A stretch of DNA of 6,787 nucleotides from Candidatus Eiseniibacteriota bacterium (lineage in GTDB: Bacteria > JAFGKV01), in contig JALOPK010000179.1 in the NCBI GenBank assembly GCA_025453925.1, positions 1 to 6,787 on the forward strand. Reading direction: 5' to 3'. The translations under genes were made by a program, and so were the position numbers. Under the pieces are notes generated by a model. It was not told where the DNA came from and did not search any database. It saw nothing but the letters and a program-made list of their open reading frames with translations. Positions 1-6,459 of the stretch are shown here, in pieces. Position 1 is the stretch's first letter; each line of letters starts with the position of its first letter.

Positions 1-1137
1 GCGGCGGATGGCTGGCGCCTGGCCCGAAGCCGTGGGCTGGCGCTCGCCCTGGCCCTGTTGCTGCCCGCCGCCGCCGTCGGTCTCTACCTGCTGGTGGGCG
101 ACCCCGGGGCCGTGGCCGAGGAGGCCGCCGCCGAGCAGGCCCAAGCCCACGGGATGGCGGATCTGGAGGAGGCGATCCGCACCCAGATCGCGCATCTGGC
201 CGAGGACCCCAAGGACGCCGCGGGCTGGGCCACCCTGGGCATGACCTACGCCGGCATCGGTCGCTGGCCCGAGGCGGAGCGCGCCCTGGCCGAGGCCTAC
301 GCCCTGGCGCCCAAGGAGGCCTTCATCGTCTCCGCCTACGCGGAGGCCCTGGCGGTTCAGGCGGGCCGGGACCTGAGCGGCCGACCCATGGAATTGGTCC
401 GCGAGGCCCTGGAGCTCTCCACTCAGGACGAGAAGGCCCTGGAGCTGGCCGCGGTGTACGCCTACCAGTCCGGCGAGTATGCCCAGGCCGCCTACTACTT
501 CCGCCAGCTCCTCAAGGTCCTGCCGGAGGACAGCCCCTACGCGGCGGACATCCGGGCCGCCATGCGCGAGGCCAAGGGGCGGGCCGAGGAGGCCGCCTTC
601 GGGCCGCCGCTGGACACCCGCCCGGCCGATGCCGGGGGCGAGGGTGCTGCACCGGCCGCCACCATCAGCGGCCAGGTGGAACTGGCCCCGGACCTGGCGG
701 GGCGGATCACCGGCAAGGAGTCCCTGTTCCTCGTCGCACGGCCGGTCAGCGGCGGGGGTACCCCCCTGGCCGGGCTCAAGACCACCGCGGGACTCCTTCC
801 CGTTCCCTTCACCCTGGACGACAGCCTGGCCTTGCTGCCCGACCAACCCCTCTCACAACAGGACAACGTGACCCTCGTGGCCCGCATCTCCCTGTCCGGC
901 GGCACCGAGCCCATGCCCGGGGACCTGGAGGGGGAGATCGGCTGCTTCATCGACCACACCCATCATCGGAATCACGAGTTGTTGGGCAATGTAGCCCCGG
1001 CGGACGTCTGCTTCGGGAGGGTCAAGGGGCTCCTGACGGAACGAGAGGAGAGCGAGCGCTTGACGCGCGAGGCGTGGCGCCGGCATCACTCGCAGTCGCT
1101 GCAGCAGGCCGCGCCACCTCAGGCACATCCGGGGTGA
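1..1137 (+). CDS. ccmI: CcmI-like cytochrome c biogenesis TPR protein, 5'-partial, with a transposase-derived C-terminal tail
   Basis: CcmI (the C-terminal part of CcmH in enterobacteria) is an inner-membrane chaperone that holds apocytochrome c for haem ligation in System I maturation. Frame 1 is open from the first base, so the true start and first membrane helix lie upstream. Numbering from base 1, a hydrophobic helix spans about residues 9-33. TPR-like helices follow at about 69-102 (WATLGMTYAGIGRWPEAERA) and 144-178. The CcmI C-terminal beta domain runs from about 222 (ISGQVELAPDLAGRI, FTLDDSLAL) to GDLEGEIG near 315. Normal members continue for a short stretch past this point. Here the protein instead switches to IS3-type transposase sequence (HELLGNVAPADVCFGR) and stops at 1135-1137. 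The ATG codons inside the window are internal. The family call is secure; whether the hybrid still works is unknown. Codons before the join are more strongly G/C-ending than those after it. Confidence 0.85.
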   Translation, partial: AADGWRLARSRGLALALALLLPAAAVGLYLLVGDPGAVAEEAAAEQAQAHGMADLEEAIRTQIAHLAEDPKDAAGWATLGMTYAGIGRWPEAERALAEAYALAPKEAFIVSAYAEALAVQAGRDLSGRPMELVREALELSTQDEKALELAAVYAYQSGEYAQAAYYFRQLLKVLPEDSPYAADIRAAMREAKGRAEEAAFGPPLDTRPADAGGEGAAPAATISGQVELAPDLAGRITGKESLFLVARPVSGGGTPLAGLKTTAGLLPVPFTLDDSLALLPDQPLSQQDNVTLVARISLSGGTEPMPGDLEGEIGCFIDHTHHRNHELLGNVAPADVCFGRVKGLLTEREESERLTREAWRRHHSQSLQQAAPPQAHPG

Positions 1138-1202
1138 CCGCCCGGGCCACAGTAGTATGTCTCGACGTGGATGCCCGATTCGTCTCGCTCTTGCTGACAC
1201 GA
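946..1202 (+). mobile_element. 3' remnant of an IS3-family insertion sequence (transposase tail plus probable right end)
   Basis: The translated frame from about 955 to 1137 matches the end of IS3-family OrfB integrase-type transposases. It has HHRNHELLGNVAPADVCFGR, the counterpart of the family's YNHRRYHE-LGNVTPADVYFGR, followed by the usual basic tail (LTEREESERLTREAWRRHH). The catalytic DDE core lies upstream in full-length enzymes and is absent, so this piece is inactive. About 45 bases after the stop, a motif at 1182-1202 recurs at 2619-2639 and probably marks the element's right end. No left end is visible at the ccmI side. The remnant therefore looks like the product of deletion or recombination between ccmI and an IS copy, not a simple insertion. 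The transposase tail is a confident call; the outer boundary is inferred. Confidence 0.72.
1182..1202 (+). repeat. IS-end motif, copy 1
   Basis: Begins GTCTCGCTC and ends TGACACGA. It lies just after the transposase tail and matches copy 2 (2619-2639) at 17 of 21 bases and copy 3 (3370-3390) at 15 of 21. Confidence 0.5.
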
Positions 1203-1226
1203 TCCACGCCGTACCGGGTCCGGATG

Positions 1227-2420
1227 CTACCCGGGATTGCTCAGGTAGTTGCGGATCATCAGCGCTGCGGTCGCCCCCTCGCCGGCGGCTGAGGCCGCCT
1301 GTTTGGTGGATCCCAATCGCACATCCCCGGCCGCGAACAGGCCCGGGAGCGAAGTCATGAGCTGGCCATCTGTCCTCACAAAGCCATACGGATCCAGGTC
1401 GGCCAGGCCTTGCACCAGGTTGCTGTTGGGCTCCAGTCCGATGAAGACGAACACGCCGTCGTACTGCCATTCCTTGCGTTCGCCGGTGGTGCGATCCCTG
1501 ACCACGACCGCCTGCAGCCTGTCCTCTCCCTGAAACGCCTCAACGGCGTGGTTGACTGTCACGGACATGTCCGATCGCTTCGCCACCTTCTCCTGAAGGA
1601 TGGCGCTGGCCTTGACCTGGGGTGCGAATTCGACGATGTCAACCCGGGACGCAAACTTCGTCAGAAACAGGCCTTCCTCGAACCCACTGTTGCCTCCGCC
1701 GATCACCAGGACCCGTTTGCCCTTGTAGAACGCTCCGTCGCAGGTGGCGCAGAAGTGCACGTTGGTCCCAACCAGCTCTTGCTCACCCGGGATGCCAAGC
1801 CTGCGGTAGCGCGCGCCCGTGGCGAGGAGGGCGGCCTTCGTGCCGTATTGGCCCCCGCCGGCCGTGGTCACGCAAATGTACTGCCCGTCGGGCGAGACGT
1901 CGGAGACCTCCTGCGCCTGGAGGATCTCCACGCCGAATCGCCGCGCCTGGCGAGTCAAGCGATCGGCGAATTCAGCTCCCGAGATCCCCTCATCGAAGCC
2001 GGGGAAATTGTCCAGCACTTGAGTGATCCCCGCTTGACCGCCGAGCCCGGCCTTCTCGATCACCAGGGTCTCCATGCCCTCCCGGGCGAGGTAGAGCGCC
2101 GCCGTGAGTCCGGTGGGGCCGCCCCCGATGACGATCGCATCGTAGAACGCCCGCTGTGCCTTGGCCTGCAGGCCGAGTTTCCCGGCCAGCTCGGCGTCGG
2201 ACGGTTCGACCAGGATCGAACCATCCGGGAAGACGATCGTGGGAATGATCCGTTTGCCTCCATTCACCTGCTGCACGTAGGCCATAGCGGCGGGATCCTG
2301 CTCGATGTCGACACTGACGTACGGGATCCGCTGCTCGCCGAAGAAGCGCTTGGCGCGCTTGCAGTCGGGGCACCACACGGTGCTGTAGACCACGATGTTG
2401 GCTGGTTGCGGACCGCTCAA
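1227..2420 (-). CDS. Glutaredoxin-like domain fused to an AhpF/thioredoxin-reductase-type flavoprotein
   Basis: Predicted cytosolic FAD disulfide reductase of 397 residues. Residues 8-84 form a small glutaredoxin/mycoredoxin-like fold with CPDC at 17-20 and cis-Pro60 (IIPTIVFPDG). The reductase begins near 92 with the FAD motif GGGPTG at 99-104, then CATCD at 224-228 (redox cysteines), a second nucleotide fold GGGNSG at 241-246, and the FAD-binding GLFAAGD ending at Asp366. After the second fold the sequence reads VEFAPQVKA, as in AhpF, not the HRRxxxR of NADPH-dependent TrxR. Preference for NADH is inferred from Glu264. Electrons would pass NADH > FAD > CATC > CPDC > a partner that is not in the window. 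The start chosen is TTG at 2420, because GGGAGG lies 6 bases upstream and a -10 box ends only 10 bases before the alternative GTG at 2450 (407 aa). AhpF normally carries a double thioredoxin fold at its N-terminus, so this version is shorter. Confidence 0.88.
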   Translation of the reverse strand: MSGPQPANIVVYSTVWCPDCKRAKRFFGEQRIPYVSVDIEQDPAAMAYVQQVNGGKRIIPTIVFPDGSILVEPSDAELAGKLGLQAKAQRAFYDAIVIGGGPTGLTAALYLAREGMETLVIEKAGLGGQAGITQVLDNFPGFDEGISGAEFADRLTRQARRFGVEILQAQEVSDVSPDGQYICVTTAGGGQYGTKAALLATGARYRRLGIPGEQELVGTNVHFCATCDGAFYKGKRVLVIGGGNSGFEEGLFLTKFASRVDIVEFAPQVKASAILQEKVAKRSDMSVTVNHAVEAFQGEDRLQAVVVRDRTTGERKEWQYDGVFVFIGLEPNSNLVQGLADLDPYGFVRTDGQLMTSLPGLFAAGDVRLGSTKQAASAAGEGATAALMIRNYLSNPG

Positions 2421-2426
2421 GCTTCG

Positions 2427-2432
2427 CCTCCC
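2427..2432 (-). promoter_or_regulatory. Ribosome binding site deciding the TTG start of the reductase
   Basis: On the minus strand GGGAGG stands 6 bases before TTG at 2420-2418. The upstream in-frame GTG at 2450 has only weak purine runs before it, so TTG is the better-supported start. Confidence 0.6.
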
Positions 2433-2459
2433 GGGGATGGCCGGACGCACCTACCGGCA

Positions 2460-2465
2460 ATCATA
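2460..2465 (-). promoter_or_regulatory. Candidate -10 box of the reductase gene
   Basis: The minus strand reads TATGAT, one mismatch from TATAAT. It would start transcription near 2453, giving a leader of about 33 bases to the TTG start. No good -35 hexamer is visible 16-18 bases upstream, so the promoter is weak, activator-dependent or wrongly called. Confidence 0.4.
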
Positions 2466-2526
2466 CTCCTGGACTCCAGAGGCACTCTCGCCGAGATGCG
2501 GTGGGTGGTGCCTGCCGCAGACCCCA

Positions 2527-2639
2527 GAGGCCTGGCGTCGCCAGCACACGCAGCGGCCGTGGATGCCTGCGCGACGGAGGCAAGTGCAGACGCGTGCCTC
2601 AGCTCGGAGCCCTACCTTGTCTCACTCCGGTTGACACGA
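2527..2639 (+). mobile_element. Second decayed IS3-like right end
   Basis: Bases 2527-2553 match 1069-1095, the end of the transposase tail, at 22 of 27 positions and encode EAWRRQHTQ against EAWRRHHSQ. About 90 bases later, 2619-2639 matches 1182-1202 at 17 of 21 positions. The order, the strand and the near-equal spacing (110 versus 131 bases between matching points) point to a second, more decayed copy of the same type of IS end. Sequence upstream of 2527 no longer matches the transposase in any frame. This copy and the one at 946-1202 lie in the same direction on either side of the reductase gene. Confidence 0.5.
2619..2639 (+). repeat. IS-end motif, copy 2, carrying a TTGACA hexamer
   Basis: Begins GTCTCACTC and ends TTGACACGA. 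Bases 2631-2636 are a perfect -35 hexamer pointing outward from the remnant, a feature of many IS3-family ends. No matching -10 box is seen 16-18 bases downstream. Confidence 0.5.
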
Positions 2640-2805
2640 AATGCATCGGATTGGTAACCGTGCCACCAGGGCTCGCGTTGAGGCGTGCGATTGTCCTTCG
2701 GAGAAGTCTCGCCGTATCAGGATCACGCCCCCCTTGGAGAGTGGTCGCCTGCGGCCCGCAGTTCAGGACCCGCTGAAGGCTGCGTGCCGGACGTTGTTCT
2801 CGCTA

Positions 2806-3020
2806 GAGGCGACGATGGGATTCGCCTGCCCTGGCCGCACTTCGTCCCGATGACTTTCAGCAGGCCAGGGAATCCATGGCGGGGGCCTCGCAAGGAGCGA
2901 CGCCGGCAAATCAGACACATGCTCGTTTCTCGCCGGAGTCCGTGTGAGGGTCCGCTGATTCTGCATCTCCTGGTGGGCTCAGCGCTTGTCCGACTGACGG
3001 GGCCGGGCGACGGACAATTA
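2806..3020 (+). repeat. Diverged direct repeat, copy A
   Basis: Starts at GAGGCGACGATGGGATTCG and matches copy B (6592-6787) in the same direction. The best block is 2911-2963 against 6679-6731, with 44 of 53 bases identical and no gaps, including a shared GCTGATTCTG at its end. Looser similarity with small gaps continues on both sides to about 3020. Translation of both copies on the minus strand does not keep the protein better than the DNA, so the repeat is probably non-coding. The family is unknown to me; a miniature or decayed mobile element is the likeliest explanation. Confidence 0.6.
2818..2875 (+). repeat. Inverted repeat / hairpin inside repeat copy A
   Basis: CCCTGGCC (2829-2836) pairs perfectly with GGCCAGGG (2863-2870) around a 26-base loop. 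The stem can extend through GGATT (2818-2822) with AATCC (2871-2875), leaving a 6-base bulge on the left arm. Copy B does not keep this pairing clearly. Confidence 0.4.
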
Positions 3021-3111
3021 CGCGGCTCGACCGTTCAGGAGTCGGGCCATCTCCTCGGGGATTGGAGGTCAAGGATCCTCGCTCGATTTCTAGTGACAAG
3101 TGCCCAATGGT

Positions 3112-3129
3112 GGGTTCGTGCTCGAACCC
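3112..3129 (+). repeat. Short perfect hairpin, 7-bp stem and 4-base loop
   Basis: GGGTTCG (3112-3118) and CGAACCC (3123-3129) enclose TGCT. It resembles a tRNA T-arm at first sight, but the loop is too short and no tRNA surrounds it. No T-run follows, so it is not a standard intrinsic terminator. Confidence 0.4.
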
Positions 3130-3369
3130 GACCCCTTCGCTCGCAACTGCAATGTCCTTCGGACTACCATTCGTACTGGTACACGAAACGGGGGCAGAAG
3201 AGGCGGGCGAGCTGGGCAAGCCAGGTGAGAAGAAGTACGTCGTCACGGGGCCTGACATTCTGATGTGGAATGATGTGCTGCACGCATGATCGAGTCCAGA
3301 CAGCCCGTCCTGGCTGGCGACGTACCCGTTGAGGGAGCGGATGTGCGGCTTTGGCTGGAGGCCCCATGA

Positions 3370-3390
3370 GTCTCACTCTGGTGCATACGA
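3370..3390 (+). repeat. IS-end motif, possible copy 3
   Basis: Begins GTCTCACTC and ends ATACGA, matching copy 2 at 17 of 21 bases. No transposase tail is recognisable upstream, so this could be chance or the last trace of another end. It sits about 20 bases upstream of the lipoprotein gene's -10 box. Confidence 0.3.
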
Positions 3391-3406
3391 TGCGTGCGTG
3401 AAGAGA

Positions 3407-3415
3407 TGCTAGAAT
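3407..3415 (+). promoter_or_regulatory. Extended -10 promoter of the lipoprotein gene
   Basis: TGC followed by TAGAAT (3410-3415) fits the extended -10 form TGnTATAAT with one mismatch. Transcription would start near 3421, giving a leader of about 70 bases. This argues against the upstream in-frame GTG at 3394. No clear -35 is seen, as is common for extended -10 promoters. Confidence 0.45.
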
Positions 3416-3489
3416 CCCCTGTCTGTTGGCGTCGTGTGATGGCGCGTCACATACAAGCGAATAGGCGACTCCCTCCACAGGGAGCGTCG

Positions 3490-6279
3490 ATGAAGGAGAT
3501 GAGGATGCAGAACAGATGCTCCACATCCGAAGTCCGCCATCTCCTGCCGCTGATCGTCACGGCTTCCGTGATGGTACTGGGTGCCTGCTCGCCGGGAGGC
3601 ACTCCTGCTCCGAGTAGCGGTGACACGGAACCGCCCGATGCGGAGTCGGCGTCCCTGTCCGCCCCGGAGATGGAGCCCGGCAGCGAGCGCTTCGAGGAGT
3701 CCTTCGACGATCCTTCGCTGGCCGGATGGGAGACATCGCCAGGCGTCAGCGTCGTCGACGGTGCGCTGTCCATCCCCTCCGACGGCTTTGCCTTCCAGCC
3801 AGGCCGGTGGTCGGAGTTCTCGCTCTCGGTGCGTGCCCGCCGAAGCGGAGGCGGGCTGCTGGGTATTCGTTACGTGAGCACGGATGCCGGGGGCTACCTG
3901 TTGAGCCTGGGCGAGGAGGGGGCGTCACTGTCGCGTGAATCCGAAGGCTCGTCGGGCGAACTGGCCTCAGCCAGTGCGGCGATTCCGGCGGGTGGATGGG
4001 TCGAGGTCACGATCCGCGTGGTCGACGGTGAGCACGCGATCGCGCTAGACGGCGAGACGGTGCTGACTGCCAGTGATGCGGTGCCGCTGCGAGCGGGAGG
4101 ACTTGTGCTCCGGGCGCAGGGCGACGCCCCCGGCCAGTTCGACGATATCTCGATCGGCCCGGCGGAGGGAATCCCTGCCATGCCGGCAACAACGACCGGA
4201 CAGCCGGATGTCCAGACTGGGACATGGCGAAGACTGGGGGGGCCGATCGGCGGATTGGGGTACGACATCCGCTACAACTTCGCCGATCACAATGTCTGGT
4301 ATGTGACCGATGCCTGGTCGGGTTTCTACATCAGTACCGACAATGGAGGGACGTGGGAGCTCAGCAACACGGGGATCTCCGCCCGCAAGCAGATCGACGG
4401 AATTCCGATCTTCAGTGCGACGGTGGACCCTCACAATCCCAACACGATTTGGATCGGCACGGACATCACGGCGGATATCTACAAATCCACGGACGGAGGA
4501 CACACGTGGGTGGAGATGACCAACGGCGTGGATCCCGACCTGCGGCCGATGAGCTTCCGCGGCTTCACCGTCGATCCCCGCACCTCCGACATCGTGTATG
4601 CGATGGCCGAGATCGCCAGCCCGGCATGGACGCCGGATCACAGCCCTCGCAAAGGCACCGAGGGACTGGACATGACCCAAGGCATTGTCTACAGGACGAC
4701 CGATGGCGGCCGCAGCTGGAAGGAGATCTGGCGAGGGGATAACCTTGCCCGCTACTGCTGGATCGATCCCCGCGATCCGGATGTGCTCTACATCTCCACC
4801 GGCATCTTCGACCGGGACGCCGCTAATTCGAGCGTTGAGGACGGATTGGCCGGGGGCGTGGGGGTTCTCAAGTCCTTAGATGGTGGAGAGACGTGGCGCG
4901 TGCTCAACCATGACAATGGACTGACCGACCTCTACATCGGCAGCTTGTACATGAAACCCCAGGAGCCGGACGTGCTGCTCGCTGCGGCCGGCCACAACAC
5001 GTGGTCTCGCTCTGGCGCGGAGTTCACGGGCGGCATCTTCCTGACAGAGGACGGCGGCGAAACCTGGGAGCGCGTAATCGCCGACAACGAGATCTTCAGC
5101 ACGGTCGAGTTCTGCGACTCCGATCCGGAGGTCGCCTACGCGGGAAGCAGCCGAGCTATCTATCGTAGCGACGATGGGGGACACAGCTGGCAGCGCTTCA
5201 CTCGCTCCAACAACACATGGGGGTCTCCAGGAGTGGTGGCCGGCTTCCCGATTGACATGCAGTGTGATCCCGCAGATCCGGAGCGGATCTTCATCAACAA
5301 CTACCTGGGCGGCAACTTCGTCTCGACAGACGGGGGCCAGACGTGGACGCTGTCCAGCGATGGCTACACCGGCGAGCAGGTCAATACCGTAATCGCCGCA
5401 CCAGGTGCGGTCGTTGTCGGCAGCCGCAGCGGGGTATTCCGCTACGATGATGACGGCGATTCGGGCTGGATCGGCCTCGTCAATCCGCCGGAGGAACTCG
5501 GGGCGAAGTTCAACGAGATCATTGCACTGGCGATCGATCCGGGAGACCCGAACCATCTGCTGGCTGTCCCGATGGACCTGAACGGAGTCGTGTACAGCAC
5601 AGATGGCGGTCAGAGATGGAAGGTGGGGAGTGTCTTCGGCCCCCGGCGCCTGGTGTTCGCACCCAGCGATCCATCGATCGTGTACGCAGCGGCCGAGACC
5701 GGACTGCATGTCTCGCACGACGGTGGCGTGAACTGGGAGGCGGTGGCCCATGAACAGGTCACCGGATTCACGCCATCGATCGTAGCCGTGCAGCCCGACG
5801 ATGCCGACACCTTGTACGTTGGGCGGCCCGACGCTGGCGTACTGAAGACGCAGGACGGGGGTCAATCCTGGTCACTTCTCACGGCTGGGCTCCCCGAGGC
5901 GCCTGTCCTGGCTCTGGCGATTGACGCGGGCGATGTCACGACCTTGTTCGCCACCACCGGCGCAGGGCAGCCTTCGGTGGGAGGAGCGGGCGTCTTTCGA
6001 AGCACAGACGGCGGATCGACCTGGGCGCAGGTCACCGCCGGGCTCCCTCCTGAGGGGAGATTCCTGAACGTGGTGATTGATCCGACGAACAGCCAGACCG
6101 TCTACGTTGCCGATGTCCTTTCGGGGGTGTACGTCTATTCGGATGGCGGCACGACGTGGGCCTCCCTGAACATCGGGCTCCAGCACAGGGAGGTCAATGC
6201 ATTGTCCATTTCTGCGGACGGTCGGTACCTGTATGCCGGCACGTGGGGAGATGGGGTGTACCAGCTGGTGACACACTAG
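3490..6279 (+). CDS. Large predicted surface lipoprotein with jelly-roll-like domain and Asp-box (BNR) beta-propeller
   Basis: 929 residues, predicted exported. Residues 1-33 are a lipoprotein signal: hydrophobic 18-32 and lipobox LGAC with lipidated Cys33. Position +2 is Ser, which in enterobacteria favours the outer membrane. A Ser/Pro/Gly linker (34-65) leads to a concanavalin-like domain at about 66-222 (FEESFDDPSLAGW to GQFDDISIG). From about 245 the chain is all beta-propeller. It carries 12 clear Asp boxes of the S-x-D-G-G-x-T-W type plus one degenerate DDDGDSGW, ending with YLYAGTWGDGVYQL. This is the fold family of sortilin/YCF48-type and GH74-type proteins. Thirteen blades suggest two propellers. 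GH74 xyloglucanases also have two seven-bladed propellers, but I cannot identify catalytic residues and claim no enzyme activity. ATG 3505 is an equally good start. The upstream in-frame GTG at 3394 would bury the signal peptide. No operon partner is present. Confidence 0.85.
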   Translation: MKEMRMQNRCSTSEVRHLLPLIVTASVMVLGACSPGGTPAPSSGDTEPPDAESASLSAPEMEPGSERFEESFDDPSLAGWETSPGVSVVDGALSIPSDGFAFQPGRWSEFSLSVRARRSGGGLLGIRYVSTDAGGYLLSLGEEGASLSRESEGSSGELASASAAIPAGGWVEVTIRVVDGEHAIALDGETVLTASDAVPLRAGGLVLRAQGDAPGQFDDISIGPAEGIPAMPATTTGQPDVQTGTWRRLGGPIGGLGYDIRYNFADHNVWYVTDAWSGFYISTDNGGTWELSNTGISARKQIDGIPIFSATVDPHNPNTIWIGTDITADIYKSTDGGHTWVEMTNGVDPDLRPMSFRGFTVDPRTSDIVYAMAEIASPAWTPDHSPRKGTEGLDMTQGIVYRTTDGGRSWKEIWRGDNLARYCWIDPRDPDVLYISTGIFDRDAANSSVEDGLAGGVGVLKSLDGGETWRVLNHDNGLTDLYIGSLYMKPQEPDVLLAAAGHNTWSRSGAEFTGGIFLTEDGGETWERVIADNEIFSTVEFCDSDPEVAYAGSSRAIYRSDDGGHSWQRFTRSNNTWGSPGVVAGFPIDMQCDPADPERIFINNYLGGNFVSTDGGQTWTLSSDGYTGEQVNTVIAAPGAVVVGSRSGVFRYDDDGDSGWIGLVNPPEELGAKFNEIIALAIDPGDPNHLLAVPMDLNGVVYSTDGGQRWKVGSVFGPRRLVFAPSDPSIVYAAAETGLHVSHDGGVNWEAVAHEQVTGFTPSIVAVQPDDADTLYVGRPDAGVLKTQDGGQSWSLLTAGLPEAPVLALAIDAGDVTTLFATTGAGQPSVGGAGVFRSTDGGSTWAQVTAGLPPEGRFLNVVIDPTNSQTVYVADVLSGVYVYSDGGTTWASLNIGLQHREVNALSISADGRYLYAGTWGDGVYQLVTH
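3493..3498 (+). promoter_or_regulatory. Ribosome binding site, ambiguous between two ATG starts
   Basis: AAGGAG at 3493-3498 is 6 bases before ATG 3505. A second site, AGGGAG at 3479-3484, is 5 bases before ATG 3490. Both starts are well placed and differ by only five residues. Confidence 0.45.
4333..6159 (+). repeat. Array of 13 Asp-box motifs in the lipoprotein gene
   Basis: Motif codons begin near 4333, 4486, 4696, 4873, 5044, 5167, 5323, 5446 (degenerate), 5596, 5713, 5848, 6001 and 6136. Spacing ranges from 117 to 210 bases, that is 39-70 residues per blade. The first blades are the longest and the later ones more compact, which fits two propellers with different loop lengths. DNA identity between blades is low, so this is an old protein repeat and not recent tandem duplication. 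Confidence 0.8.
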
Positions 6280-6350
6280 GAGCGCGACGATCAATTCCCG
6301 CCCGGTTCTGGTCCGCCGAAGATAGGCCAGGCTCGTCCACGCGATCACGG

Positions 6351-6376
6351 TGCAGGCAGGGAAGTATCCTCCTGCA
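6351..6376 (+). terminator. Hairpin 72 bases after the lipoprotein stop, possible terminator
   Basis: TGCAGGcAGG (6351-6360) pairs with CCTCCTGCA (6368-6376): nine base pairs with one bulged C and a 7-base loop. No T-run follows, so it is at best an incomplete intrinsic terminator or a transcript-stabilising stem. Confidence 0.3.
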
Positions 6377-6459
6377 TGGTCATCTCTCGGCAGGCTTGCG
6401 GTGGACGGTCAACGAGTTTGTCGCCGGGGAGGACGCTGCAGTACCTGCCCCCGTTCTCT

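Larger units (their letters stand above)
2421..3489. other. Gene-poor intergenic region of about 1.07 kb between divergent genes
   Basis: I see no gene with family similarity or a good ribosome site here. Contents in order: the reductase promoter, a decayed IS3-like right end (2527-2639), repeat copy A with an internal hairpin (2806-3020), a 7-bp hairpin (3112-3129), a third match to the IS-end motif (3370-3390), and the lipoprotein promoter. Open frames of 65-190 codons on both strands (for example 2685-3263 plus and 2911-3258 minus) have low-complexity Arg/Ser/Pro translations typical of GC-rich non-coding DNA. Confidence 0.6.

Noticed and set aside
1214-1234. CCGGGT/ACCCGG inverted repeat at the reductase stop as a terminator
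   Set aside because: Six base pairs with a 9-base loop overlapping the stop codon, and no T-run on the minus strand.
853-1470. 205-codon frame on the minus strand across the ccmI/IS join
   Set aside because: It is the antisense shadow of the ccmI and transposase-tail frame and overlaps the reductase in another frame. Its translation has no recognisable motif.
1410-2657. 415-codon plus-strand frame antisense to the reductase
   Set aside because: Its translation mirrors the reductase codons in the opposite frame, while the reductase shows clear FAD, CATC and CPDC motifs.
2631-2659. Outward promoter from IS-end copy 2
   Set aside because: TTGACA is perfect, but the hexamers 16-18 bases downstream do not resemble TATAAT, and no gene follows closely.
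3112-3129. T-arm of a tRNA
   Set aside because: The stem encloses only four bases, and no acceptor, D or anticodon arms are found around it.
3062-3289. 75-codon frame with a protein-like end (KKYVVTGPDILMWNDVLHA)
   Set aside because: TTG start with no convincing ribosome site, no family recognised, and overlap with the dyad cluster. It could be a gene fragment, but I cannot support it.
3394-3489. 32-codon N-terminal extension of the lipoprotein
   Set aside because: The GTG start lies upstream of the predicted -10 box, and the extension would put 32 mostly polar residues before a good lipoprotein signal.
4876-5865. 329-codon minus-strand frame inside the lipoprotein gene
   Set aside because: It is the antisense of the Asp-box repeats and has no motif of its own. 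Long antisense frames are expected in GC-rich genes.
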